A DNA stretch of 64,000 bases, from assembly GCA_037953625.1 (NCBI GenBank), contig CM075655.1:23888001-23952000 (forward strand), given 5' to 3'. Source of the stretch: Crotalaria pallida. Its lineage: Eukaryota > Streptophyta > Magnoliopsida > Fabales > Fabaceae. Both the position numbers and the translations under genes were made by a program. How positions within the stretch are numbered: position 1 is the first letter of the stretch; each line of letters begins with the position of its first letter. The notes below the pieces were generated by a model. The model worked only from the letters and a program-made list of their open reading frames with translations. It did no database searches and was not told the DNA's origin. Below, in pieces: positions 22,792 through 36,100 of this stretch.

Positions 22792-24179
22792 CAACACCTC
22801 CATTCCCTTCCATTCTCTCACATTCAAAGACAAATCACCTTGTCCACTCGTCTTCCAATTCTATGTCCGAAGATTACAATCAAGGAATCTTCAGCTTCTC
22901 ATCATCAAATGGATTTGAGAGATCCATAACTCACCAAGAACAAAAGCAACAACACTTGTCCCAACATATTCGGAGGAACAAAGTGAGAGTTCCGCATGGC
23001 TTCGAGCCACAACAACAACTGTCACCGCAACCACCACCACCACAGTTAGTTGGCATAGAAGAAGAAGAAACTGCAGGTATGCTATCGGAGATGTTCAATT
23101 TCCCTTCAGCCACCGCTGCTGAATTACCGGAGCAGCAACAACAACAACAAACAATGACGGCAACGTTTCGGTCCTCTACAAGGCCAAACCCAGTGGCCAA
23201 TGAATGGTACGGAAACAGACAAGGGATTTTAACTGGGTTGGGACCGTTGTTGGGAGATTCAAAGAATCATCAGAGCCAAGACAGCAATGATAATACTGAT
23301 ATAGATCAGAATCATCATCATCATCATCCTTATCACAATAACCAACACCAGCATCATGAAAATCAGATATCAAACATTAATGCAGACTCAGCAGCAGCCA
23401 TGCAGCTTTTTCTCATGAACCCACAAACCAGATCCCCTTCACCTCCTACCACCACTCCTTCCTCCACACTTCACATGTTACTTCCAAATCCAAATACTTC
23501 CCTACAAGGATACCCCGCTTCTGGTGGCTCCGGTGGTGGAGGGTCTTTTGGTCAATTCACATGGGTTCCTGAAGGAGGAGGAGGAGGAACAACGACAAAT
23601 GAAATTATAAGCACTGTTGTGGAAGGCCAAGGTCTTTCTTTATCATTGTCGTCATCGTTGCAGCACTTAGAAGCGGGGAAAGCGGAGGAATTAAGGATGG
23701 GGGAGAGTGGTTTTATGTATTACAATCAAGGAGGAGGAGGAGGTGGAGGTCCTTCTTCTTCATCTTCTTCTGCACAGTATCATTTCAAGAATCCAGATAT
23801 TCACCACCATCTCCAACAACAACAACAACAAGCATTGCATGTACAAGGAGGTTTAGGACAACACTATCACGGACATGTTTTGTTAGGGTCCTCCTCATCA
23901 TCATCATCGCCATCATTAGGTGCAGTTAATGTTCTGAGGAATTCAAGGTATTCCAAAGCTGCTCAAGAATTATTGGAAGAGTTTTGCAGTGTTGGAAGGG
24001 GTCATCAGTTGAAGAAGAACAAGTTCAATAGGCAACTCTCAAACCCTAATTCCAATCACGGAGGTGGAAGTAGTGATGGTGATGGTGCTAATTCATCGAA
24101 AGATCTACCCACTTTGTCGGCAGCTGATAGGATTGAGCATCAAAGGAGGAAGGTCAAACTTCTAACCATGCTTGATGAG
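22782..24179 (+). CDS. BEL1-like gene, coding exon 1
   Basis: 466 codons in phase 0: the low-complexity N-terminus, the repressive-type motif GLSLSLSS at residues 284-291, and the SKY box starting VLRNSRYSK (384). It ends with [14 protein letters not shown]. The donor is GAG|GCATGT, a GC-type site; the nearest GT (24184) would break the frame. Confidence 0.9.
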
Positions 24180-27100
24180 GCATGTAATCTCTTACTCTCT
24201 TGCTTACTTTTTCTTCTATGGAAAAATGTGATTTGATTAACTTATTTGAACAACTTTTCACTTTCTTCTTTAATGAGCTAAGTAGCATGCTCCTATGTTT
24301 AGAATATATATAAAAAAATTTAAGTTTATTAAAGAAGTTATTTGATTATATAAAATTTTCAAATCCATTAAAAAAAAGTATTTTAGAAAAGTAGTATCGG
24401 GAAGAAAACAAAAATTAAATAAGACAATAATTTTTTAAGTATATTTTACGAAAATAACATTGAGAATGAAACAAAATTTAGGAAAATTTATCATTGTTAC
24501 TTATATTTTAAATTAAAATAATATATTTTTCTTTTACTTATATTTAAAACTAGAAGGAGTATTTTTTTTTTTTTTTTGGAAAAAAATGTTACAAGTGTCA
24601 CAAAAATTATTTGAATATGCTATTCCAATAACCATGGTCAGAAACTATTTTTCTTTTTGATTCATTTAGTCAATTAATAAATTAAAACACAGTTTTCCTG
24701 CTGGTATGATCTTGAATTTTAAACCCAGAAAGGAAATAGCCTGCAGGTATAGTAGGCTTGCACCTCCCAGCTAGATCTGTTGGTGGATTTGATCTTTATT
24801 TAAATCAAAATAAACCAATTGTCTAATCTTTCTTTTTGATTGGTATGAAGACTTTATGGAATATATATTTTGGGTTTTATTTTTATAAGTTTGGTGAAAG
24901 TGTGAAACCAGTATACTACCATTATAGTATAATACGTCCATCAAGAAGCGGACGTTTCTTCTGATTATTAAGACAGACCCAACAGAAAGGAAGGCATCCA
25001 CCAATCATATATATTACGTAGCAAGTGGTTGTGAATGCCACTTCCCCTTCACATCCATCCCCATCACAGTAATATTCCAATGAAAGCCTCGTTGTACTAA
25101 AAAATAATATGGAAAAAAGTATTGCAGTGAAAGCCATTGTTATCATATATCTCAGTTGACCGGAGAGGGATCATGATCAAGAGATCAAGGGTCTTTTCTT
25201 TTAATCTTTTTCTTAATTTAATGCCTTTTTAAATATTTTGTTTACGCGAAAGAAAGCTTGTTAAATGTCAATTGAATATGTTGGGAGAAGAGTGAGGGGG
25301 AAGAAACACAAGGATATTCTTCATTCGTATTCACAGCTTAAATGTTATTGTATATACCCCCAATATTCCTTATTATCTTCACTTCACACGTTTATGCTCC
25401 TCGCCTCCTCCTTAGGCCTTAGCTGAGTTGCTTTTCTGTTTTAATTTCTGTCATTAGAAAAAATGTCTCACCAAATGCATATATTCATTTTATTTTATTT
25501 TTTCGAATTTTGTTCAAATGAGAAGTTGAGAAGATCTATATATGCATACATACGTGTGTGTTTTAGTTAAGATAATTGCATGGACTTGACCAAAAAAAAA
25601 AAAAAAGATAATTGCATGGACTAATTCGCATACACCATAATTAAATTATGCATACCTGTTATAGAAGTAGTAGTACTTATATGGATTCCTCAAATTTTTA
25701 TAAAGTTTAATTTTTCTTATATGGATTCCTCAAATTTTTATAAAGTTTAATTTTTCTGTATATTCCCTACCTCCCTTTCATAAGTTATTTTTGTTTTGAC
25801 GATTTTCTCATATTACATATAACATATACTAACTTATATGACAAAACTGTTATTTTGGTCTTTGACATTACAACGCGATTTCACTTTCGTTCTTGAAAAT
25901 TCAAAAATTTCTCTTTGACCTCCGAGATTGTAAAATTTTTATGTGGATGTGAATTTTTTCTAAAAGTATTAAAAAAGATTTTATATTAAGAACTGACATA
26001 AGTAAATTTATAATCATAATTATAATTTATGTCTTAGGGAATTTTTTTTTAATTTTTTCTAATGGAAAATGCTAGAGCGAATTTAGGACACTGTAAAAAA
26101 AATTAAAAATAATTATTTTATTGTATGGGAAAATTATAAGTTTAACATTACTATAACTTTTGAATTTAATTTTTCAATACTAATTTATTTTTTATTGTCG
26201 TAGAAATCTTATGACATAATGTTTATGGGTTGTGTATCTTTATACTCCCTCTGGTCCTATTTATAAGACCATTTTGGGGTTTTTCGCTCCCACCAAGAAA
26301 AGTGAATAAATTTGTTAGTGACATTGAAAATGTAAAAATTCGATATACTTTTTCAAAATTATCCCTATAATTATTATTGGAACTCTAAAAGTGTAGACTT
26401 TATAGGGGTGTTTGTGGAAAGAAGTAATTAAATGCTATTTAAAATTGAAAAGCGATCTTATAAATATGACCAAAACAAAAACCCCCCAAGAGGTTTTTAT
26501 AAATATGACCGGAGGGAGTATTTATGTAAAAATCATTTTTTTATGATAAAAAATTATTACTATTAAATTAAACAAAATGTTATGTGAACATCGATGTTAT
26601 ATATCAAACTTATTTTATATGCAAAAAGTATTTATTTTGTTGTTTCTGCATATAAAATAAATAAAATGTTTGATCCGCAAGTCAAATTTAGACGTTACAT
26701 TAAAAATCTAGTAAGATATAGCATTTCAAGTAGTAAATATTTTTTCTGAACATTGTGAATGAAGGTTCTTTATTGTTTTACATACAGGTGGACAGGAGGT
26801 ACGGCCACTACTGTGAACAAATGCACATGGTGGTGAACTCATTTGATCTGGTAATGGGTTTTGGGGCTGCAGTTCCATACACAGCACTCGCGCAGAAAGC
26901 AATGTCTCGCCATTTCCGGTGTCTAAAGGATGCAATATCCGTGCAGCTGAAGCTTAGTTGTGAGTTGTTGGGAGAGAAACATGGAGCTGCTGGTACTTCT
27001 TCAGGTGTTACAAAGGGAGAGACACCAAGATTGAAACTTCTTGAACAGAGTCTGAGACAGCAGAAAGCGTTTCACCAGATGGGGATGATGGAACAAGAAG

Positions 27101-30100
27101 CTTGGAGGCCGCAGAGAGGGTTGCCTGAACGATCTGTCAATATTTTGAGAGCCTGGCTTTTCGAACATTTCCTTCATCCGTACGTATTTTCTTTTCCCTT
27201 TTATGTCTTTTCACCTTTTTTTTTTTTTTTTTTTATATTCAGTGGTTGGCTGTTACTTTATTCCCATCTATTTTATCTGGGGTGCACTTCTTCTCAATCA
27301 CGTTTTGCTCTTATATTAATCATCCGTTTTTATTTAGGTTTGGTTAACCTCAAGAATAAAAAGTTAAAATTAAATAAGTATATATTAGAGAATAAAATTT
27401 ACTATTCTTTTATGTTATAATTATTTTGTAAATAATTTTGTTTTAGTATTTTTATGACTTAAATTTATGAAACAACTGCTGGTATTAATATTTCTTTGAA
27501 TAAAAAAAACCAATAATACGTATGTTGAAGTCAATTCCTAAAACAAACGGAATTAATATAGCATATCAAATTGATATTTCCAATAACACAAACAATAAAA
27601 ATAACTTTTTTCAAGCCAAGTGAATTGGTCTAGTGGAAATTGGCTGAGCGCTTAGGGACTTCATGATCAAAGGCTCGAGTCTCAATAAGACAACAATTCC
27701 TAGGGAGAATCCATACTGTTGAGTCAAAGACTCGCACGGTTCTCGGATTCGAGGTGAATTAGTTGGACCACAAAAATACGAAGTTCAGACACCACCCAAT
27801 TTCGTAAAAAAAATAACTTCTTTGTATAATGTGAATTTTTTCTGAAAAGTCTTATGTTAAAAACGAGAGGCAGTATCATCCTACAATTCTTATAAATCAT
27901 CGAACAAATGGGTATAGTTCACGTAATCATGTATTAAATATTTAATACTTGAGATTTAAAGGCCCTGGATTCAATCCTTAAAAACATTATTTGATGGTAA
28001 AATTTCCCCTTCCCTGTTATAAAATTAGAAATTTTGTCTATGAAAAAAAAAAACCTTACAAAACAACATGCGGTCTCACTTGGTAACAAATCATTAATTA
28101 GTACAATTAATATTACATTCATCATTTGGGGGGGGGGGGGGGGGGGGGTGTTTACAATTATATTACATTCATTTGATAACACACTTTAAAAAGGTTTTTT
28201 TTTTGTCCTAAGGGGGTTATCCCTTCATCACATTATGGACAAAATATTACTTCCTCCTATCCTTGTTATAAATCTTTTAATCAATTTTTCACACCCGTTA
28301 AAAAAAGTTAATTAATATAGTCAATAGTATTGAAAATGTAAATATTTGGTATTCCCTCCAACTCGAATACTAAAAAAAATGCTTATCTTAGTTTAAAATA
28401 TAAGCAAAACATAAAACCGAAAACATAAGCAAAACTAACTCACTTTATTAAATTTTGTTTCATTTCCAATGTCTTTTTCCTAAAACTTCCATAGAAAATT
28501 GTTATCTTATTTAATTTTTTTCATTTTCAATACCACTTTCCTAAAATACCTCTATTTTTTATAAATTTGAGAAAATTAAATACAATCAACTAACTTTCTT
28601 AATAAGTGAGTTATTTTTGCTTATAATTGAGCCGAAGGGAGTATACTTTTTCAAAAGTACCCATATAATTATTATTGAGAATCTAAAAATTGTTGAGTAA
28701 ATAGGGATTATTATGAAAAAAGTAATTAATGCCATTGAAAATTAGAAATGATGCTTATATTAAAAACCAAAAAAAAAGGTCTTTAAAGGAAACTTATATT
28801 TAAGACAGGAGAGAGTAATATTTTTTCTAATGTTTGATTATATATCCTTTTCATTTAAAAAAAAGATTATATATCCTTCTAATCAATGTTGCTTTCAAAT
28901 CTTTCAAATGTTTGCAATAAAAATACTTAAATTTGATGTTCTCTACATTATGTGGACTAATCATGATTACTTGCATAACTATGATAGAATTTTTGACAAT
29001 TAATACTTGTTGCACTAATCTTCCGTAGATGTTTAGAGAATGAACGGTGACAATAGGACATTAATTAAAAATTAATGGATTATCATATCTTTTTGGTTTT
29101 TTTTATAGCCAAATATTTAACGTTGTCAATCGGATTTGAATTTTGAACAACCTTGGTTTCAAGGTTCAATGTTATGTAACTCTACCAAATGAGCTAGCTC
29201 TTGAGGACATCATATTTTTTTTATTTGTATTTTCTTACTTAATCAATCATGAATATAATATATAATCTATAAAAAAATTTAATTATTATTTTTACTTTAA
29301 TTTGTTACAAAATATTTTATATTTCTTTTCCTAAATAATGAGACAAGAGAGTATGACATTAAGAAAAAGGAAAGGTAATTAATGATTTCAAGAGTGTGAT
29401 AGCAGGACCAAATCGGTTGTTTCACCTTTGTGACAACTCAACATGACAATGTTAAAATTGGTCAAAAAATTACTAAAAGTCAAAATAATAAAAAAATAAA
29501 AGAATATTTTTTTAATATAATGTATTATTCACTCATTAATTACAAATTTTTATTTTATTACACAAGTTTTCATATTATTACAATTACTCCTTATTTACAC
29601 ATTAATTACAAATTGCTAATACATGTTACAATAATCTTTAAAAAAACATTTACAGAATGAAAGGTAACAATAATACTTTAAAAATTAATTGATCATCATA
29701 TTTTTTTAATTAAATGTGTCTTTCATTATTTACTTAATCATAAATATAATATTTAATCTTTAATATTTTTTATTTATTATTTTTATTTTAATTTGAGACA
29801 AAATTTTTTACACTTTTTTACTAAGATAATAAAATCGAAGGAATATAATATTTTGATTTTCAATTAGAAAATTATAATATTTTGTGCCTTTCACTTTTAC
29901 ACATTGAATGACACATAATCTGTGATGGCAACTTTGAAAATATAATGAATTTTCTTTGAATAAATTCTCACATTTTATCATGACATAAAATGTGAGACAT
30001 CAAATTTTGTTCACGAGAGGAACGGGTAACACAAAATACGGTCATCAAAATCATGAAAAGATGGCTACCTTTGATTAACAAAGAAATTTTTTTTTTTAAA

Positions 30101-33100
30101 AAAAAAAATAAAAATTTGCAAAAGGAAGAACAGAGAAGAGGGAATCTAAAAGCCGTGGTTTGTGTGTCGTATGTATACAGTATACTGTCGTTTACAGCAA
30201 CACTCATTAATATTACAGACCTTAGCTTGGGATGTTAGCTCACCACCAAAAAAGCTGTAAAAGATTGTTACATGTAGGCATCATCACTTGTTTAACTGCA
30301 ATTTTTTTGCCATCTTTCTTCAGTATTTCCGCCACTCTACTACTGAAGAATAATTATCTAAATTAATTTACAAATTTGTCGTGTCAGATTATTAAATAAT
30401 ATTTAACTAAGGTATTAAATCCGTGTACAAGAAGATCACTATAGATCCAATTTTTTTCTAAGGTTTATGGAGTCATTGAAAACGTATAGTGGTTGCAATT
30501 TTTACCTATTTGTTATAGTAGTATGCAACGTCAAAATTTTGGAATTATTCAATATCGCGACCACAACTTTTAATTAAAATCATGGTTTAAAATTTTAATT
30601 GTGATTATTATGTAGTGTTTAGATATGCCGAATACATCACGATGTGTTTGGTTGGTTGTACATAATGAGGGTGACTCAAGTCCTATATGTATGCCTAGTG
30701 AAAAAGTAATCAAGACACGTATGGTTCTTAAAAATAGGGTTGAGAAAATATACCTAATCTTCATGATAAACGTTGTATTTACAAGGGAAAGTAGGCAAAC
30801 CCAGTTCAATTGGCAGGGCTGTGACTCTTAGGCTGATAACTCTGCTGGTCCAGTACAATTTATGTTTAATAAAAGTGAGGGAAAATGGTGGAAAATATAA
30901 TTGACGTGGTCATGCATGAATTTATGATAGATTTGAACTCTATATGCAATAATGCAATTATATAAAAAGATGTGTTGGATATTAATGGGTATTATTCATT
31001 AAAGAAACAATGGAACACAGACTCAATACTAAGGTCAGTGTGTAGAGGGATCCACTTTATTTCTGGCTTTCTGCAATGGCAGCTAGGATGTAGATCTTTC
31101 TTTGTTTCTCATAGATTCTCCCGCACAAGAGAGACAGAAAGAAAGGTTTCAAACACCGATTAGAGGGGTGTTATAGAAAGCCGAATGTGTCTTTATACAG
31201 TTAAGGTAATTAAGGAGTCTGATGTCATTTTCTGGTCTCTTTCTCAGGTATCCAAGCGATGCAGATAAGCATCTGTTGGCACGACAGACTGGGCTATCGA
31301 GAAATCAGGTTCGTCCTCTCCCTCCACTCTTAGCTTTCCACACTACACCACATTAGACAAAACACACTTGAGAGAGAGAGAGAGTGAGTGAGTTTTTTTA
31401 TTTCTTTCCTAGCTTCTGTGGTTAATTAATTACATGCAAGGACCACATGTGAAAAAGAAAGAAAGAAAGAAAGAAATCCGTGGATGCAAGAAAAGGGACC
31501 AGCAGTAAGTTCAGATGCAACTTACATGGTTTTGGGTGTTGCTCTGGATTTTTCTGTCATCCTCTTTCCCTCTGGAGAGAGACAAACAATAACGTGGTTT
31601 TTATTGTTTCTTTTCTCTATTTTGTTTTTCTATAAACAAAAATACTTTACTTAGAATATTACTTTGATATCGAAATATATAGGACCAGGATCAACACAAA
31701 TATAATTATATTAGGATATCAAAAAATATTTCCATTAACAATTTTACTCCCCTGGGATTCTATATCTATGATTTTTTTGGAATAATTACCTTCATCAAAA
31801 AAGTAGGTTAAAGTTGTTTATCACATTGGAAATAATATAAAAATTTAATATATAATTTTTTAAAATCACTCCTATAATTATCATTAGGATTCTATAAAAT
31901 ATTAACTTAATAATGTGTTTTTGAAATGAAGTAATTATTATAAATTGAAATATGGTGTTACAAATATGACCATTTTAAAAGCATAAATAAATTTATTAAA
32001 AATAAATTAGAGAAGTTGGAACAAGATATTATTGATATGTTTTAGATCATCACCGCATACATCATACGAATAATGATTTAACTTAATGTAATTTAGTTAA
32101 ATATAAATGTCAAATCATTATTAGATTCAACCTTAAATAATATGATGGTACTGTACCAATCAATAATCTCTTTTTAAGAACAACTTTTAAATAATATTAA
32201 TATAAGAGACAAAATCAATCGAATTTACATTGAAAACTTAAATATTTAGATTTTGAGAAAATATTTTTTTAACTTGTGTTTCTAATGTTTATTTTTCAAT
32301 TTCTTGAACTATTGTCCCTTAGCTTGTTCTTAACTCACACCTTAAACGAACCCAAAATATTTTACTTTCCATTTTAATAGGATGGTAAAAAATAGGAAAT
32401 TTTTATGTCCTAAACTATGGTTAAAGTAATTAATAAAAAACTTAAAACTTGTAAACTTCGAATTATTATTAGCCGATAATTTAAAATGCCTTAATTTAGT
32501 TATTTAATAATTGGTTATTGTGTTAAATAAACAATTAAATGATGTTTTTTAATTTTTTGATTTTGTCAATTTTTTACTCTTTTTATAAGAGATAGAGAAT
32601 ACTATTATTAAAAATATATATATGTTATCTATGTTCAATTCCTGAATTTTTTTTGTTAAATTATTGATGGTTTAATTTTCGTTTCTTATTATTTCATTCA
32701 AAAATTTTGCCTATAAAAAAAATAAGATTTGAATTTTATATATATATATATATATTTTTTTTTTTTACGTGAAAAAAATACACTACTAAGAAGGTCATGC
32801 AAGTTTGCTAATTGTACTACTCCACTCTCTAACACAAGAAAGAAAGAAAGAAAGACACACTTATCTTGGTGTCAAATATATATAAAAAAAACCAACGTGA
32901 AGTTGGTCAAGTGGTAACTCACTTGGTCCTTTAATTAACTTGTCTCAAGTTCGAGCCTTGGATATGGAGCAATCCCCGTTGGGAGACCTCTACCGCTTAA
33001 TACTAGCTCAGTTGGGTCGAACAGGATGAGTCTCGGATTCTGGGTAAACCAGATCTGGATACCGGTTAGTGTACACCAAAAAATATAAAAAAAAAATTAA

Positions 33101-36100
33101 GTAACTTTTATTCCAAATATAAATATTTTTAAAATATTCCGAAAAATTGGCTATCTCATTTAATTTTTCTCTTATTCTTATTGCAACTTTTTAGACTAAA
33201 GTTATTTTTATAAATTTGAAAAAATTAAATAATATATTCAATTAAGTTTTTTTACGTATAATATAAAGACCGGAAGGACTGAAGGAGTATATAGGAAATT
33301 AGTATTTCATCCATCCAATTGCAGGAAAAAAAAAAATGTTATTTTTTCATCATGACATGAATTCGGGAATTAAATGAGCAGATTTCAGTACAGAAGCAGC
33401 GATAAGCTAGACATGAAAGTTAGCTGTTTCGAATCTTGCTCACTCACCCTGTCATTCACTTTCTCTCTCATATCAATTTCCCTCACCCAACTATACATGA
33501 TTGGAACCATTCATAAGAGAAATAAATGATCTCTGCAGATAATAAAATCTTATCGTGGTAAATTCCTTGCATGTTTGTTCCTTCTATACTCAACTAATTA
33601 ATGCCATATTACGTTTTCATGCAAATTCGTCTAGAAACTCATCGTGTTAGTTACTCCACATTTCTTCTAATGATGTATAATCATATAGTAATTTGTAATA
33701 TCGCATGATTCGGTCCATTCTTGACTCCACCAGTACTTTCTGTCTGAATCTTTATGTCTTATTTCTGTACCAAAAACTGTCAGACTTATAAGACAGCACA
33801 AAACCTTGCATCTGAATTGATATTTTACTCGATGAAAATAAGGTATCGATTATTTTCATTTAACAGTAGATTTCTCCTGTGTCATGTTATCCTAGTGGTT
33901 TTTGAACATCTGCAGATCCTGCACTAATAGGGCACCTAGTGATAAACCAACAGCTCCTATTATTTGAACACATGAAATTGAGGGCTATAAAAAATAGCCT
34001 ATTGACTTTTTCCTAAATCTTAGATATATTCCGCCTACACCCTACACATAGGTCACATGAAGCTGTCATATCTGTATAGTTGCATTATCATTTTAAATCT
34101 GTAATTTCTTTTTTTTTTTTAAATGAAATCTGTAATTTCTTTAATTTGTCGTTATTCTGTATATATATGTAACAAAACAGAGAAGATATTTCCCTGCTTA
34201 GACACACACAATTTATCACGGAGGGACAAACTTTGGGTCATAAAAGCCAATTTTTCTGTTTCCTTTTTTTCCTATGCTGACAATATTTTGAATGATAATG
34301 TATTTCAACATTAGTTAGCATATACTAAAATTGAAGGTATGCAAAATATATATCTCTCTGTATATATATATATAAAGTTGAAGGTCAAAATCAATACCGT
34401 AGCTCGTGTTGTGCATGTTACATTATCTAAATCGAAAAATAATATCGTGCCGGCAGTGACATATTTTTTTGAAAATACTAATATCGTGCCGGCTGTGACA
34501 TATTAAGTTCTTTTATTTCTATTATCTAATGTGCTCCCTCCGTCCTTAATTATAAGGACTTTTTGGATATTTTTATGTCCATCAATGTTGTTGAATTCTA
34601 TATTAAAATTGATATATTCTTCTAAAAATATTTCTCTACCAATTATTAGAACATAATAATTTTTTTTCATTTTTCAATAATTAATTTAATTCCTAGATAC
34701 TTCATCATCTATATTTAATGTAGTGAATCAATTTCCAAGTCATTTACACCATTAAACAAGCTCCATTTCATATTCTAATACAATTTTATTTATTTCTTCT
34801 CACAAAAACTTAGACCACAATGATTAGATGTAAGAGTAATTTTGGAAAAAATTACAAGAAAATCTTATATTTAGGACCGAATTTTTTTACCCAAGAGGAC
34901 CTTATAATTAGGGAAGAAGAGAATACAATTCAAGACAAGTTGCAACTGTAATTTTCACTCATAACGAATTTAATCATTTCTTTGAATGTGACAATTTGAC
35001 AGTCTCATGATATAAAAGCAAATCAGTATACAGTAGTTCCTTCCGCTTTGAACTATTAAAAAACAAGTATTTTTTCTAGTTTAAAATTTAATTAACTTAT
35101 TTTCTTAAATTTTGTTTCATTTTTATGATAGTTTTCTAAAATATCTTCAAAAAGTGGTTATCTTATTTATTAATTTTTGTTTATTTTTCAATGTCATTTT
35201 CGTAAAATATTTTTACCTTTTTTATAAATTTGAGAAAATTAAATATAATTAAATAGTAATCTCTTTGATAAGTGTGAAATTAATTTTTTCTGATATTCTA
35301 AGTGGAGGGAGTAGTATTTACCAATAAAGATTGTCCCGTTCATAAAAAATTAATTAATAATACTTCCTTCTATTTGCAATATAAGAAAAAAAAACATAGT
35401 TATCTTGGTTTAAAATATAAGAAAAAGTTAATTAAAGGTTTTAAATTTTTTCATTCTCAATGGTATTTTCCTAAAGCTTTCCTAGAAAGTAGTTATCTCA
35501 ACTAATTTTTATTTTATTTCCAATATTACTTTTCTAAAATACTTTTATTTTTTACAAATTTTAAAAAATTAAATATAATCAACTAGCCTTCTTAATTAGT
35601 GTAATTTTAGCTTTTTTTACTTATAATTTAAATAAAAGGATTAGATCATGAATTCAAATTTAATTGTCGATGTGAGAATCAATTCAAATTGATTCATATC
35701 TCATAAGATCAGAGTTCAAATTTCATTATAGACGCGAGGATTTGTCTATGAGTAATCTATAAGCACATCTAAAAGTAAAGTTATGAAAATTTGTTTGTTT
35801 TTTTTTTTTTTGTGTGATATTTATGAAGTTTGTTTTAACCTTGATGACCCCTAGTAAATTACATTTTAGAAAAAGGGTTCACATTTATTTAAAACTTGTA
35901 CAGCACACAACCACACACAGTGATTGAGATGCGTACAATTTTGCATGCTGCCAATTTATATTACTACTTAGTAATAACATCGATGTATATTGAATTGAGG
36001 TGCTGGTTGGATGGATTAATTGAATGTGTATATGTTTCAGGTATCAAACTGGTTCATTAATGCCAGGGTTCGTTTGTGGAAACCCATGGTGGAAGATATG

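Larger units (their letters stand above)
24180..26787 (+). other. BEL1-like intron 1 (GC-AG)
   Basis: 2608 bp, AT-rich. It contains an antisense Cys-rich ORF (24922-25146), a short duplication with an A-tract (25569-25622), a 40-bp tandem duplication (about 25677-25757) and a Stowaway-like MITE (26245-26518). Confidence 0.8.
27180..31247 (+). other. BEL1-like intron 2
   Basis: 4068 bp, AT-rich. It carries a SINE, a 21-base G run, a nested MITE pair, a short A-tailed duplication (28836-28878) and a tRNA-like remnant on the minus strand near 29132-29210. No other gene is seen. Confidence 0.8.
31309..36040 (+). other. BEL1-like intron 3
   Basis: 4732 bp. It has (GA)n near 31377, a GAAA repeat near 31459, a decayed MITE copy (about 31740-31990), a SINE, three MITEs and two short duplications (34095-34141, 34440-34505). 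No gene is recognised. Confidence 0.8.

Noticed and set aside
29132..29210. tRNA gene on the minus strand
   Set aside because: A and B boxes are recognisable but no acceptor or anticodon stem forms by eye; kept only as a SINE remnant.
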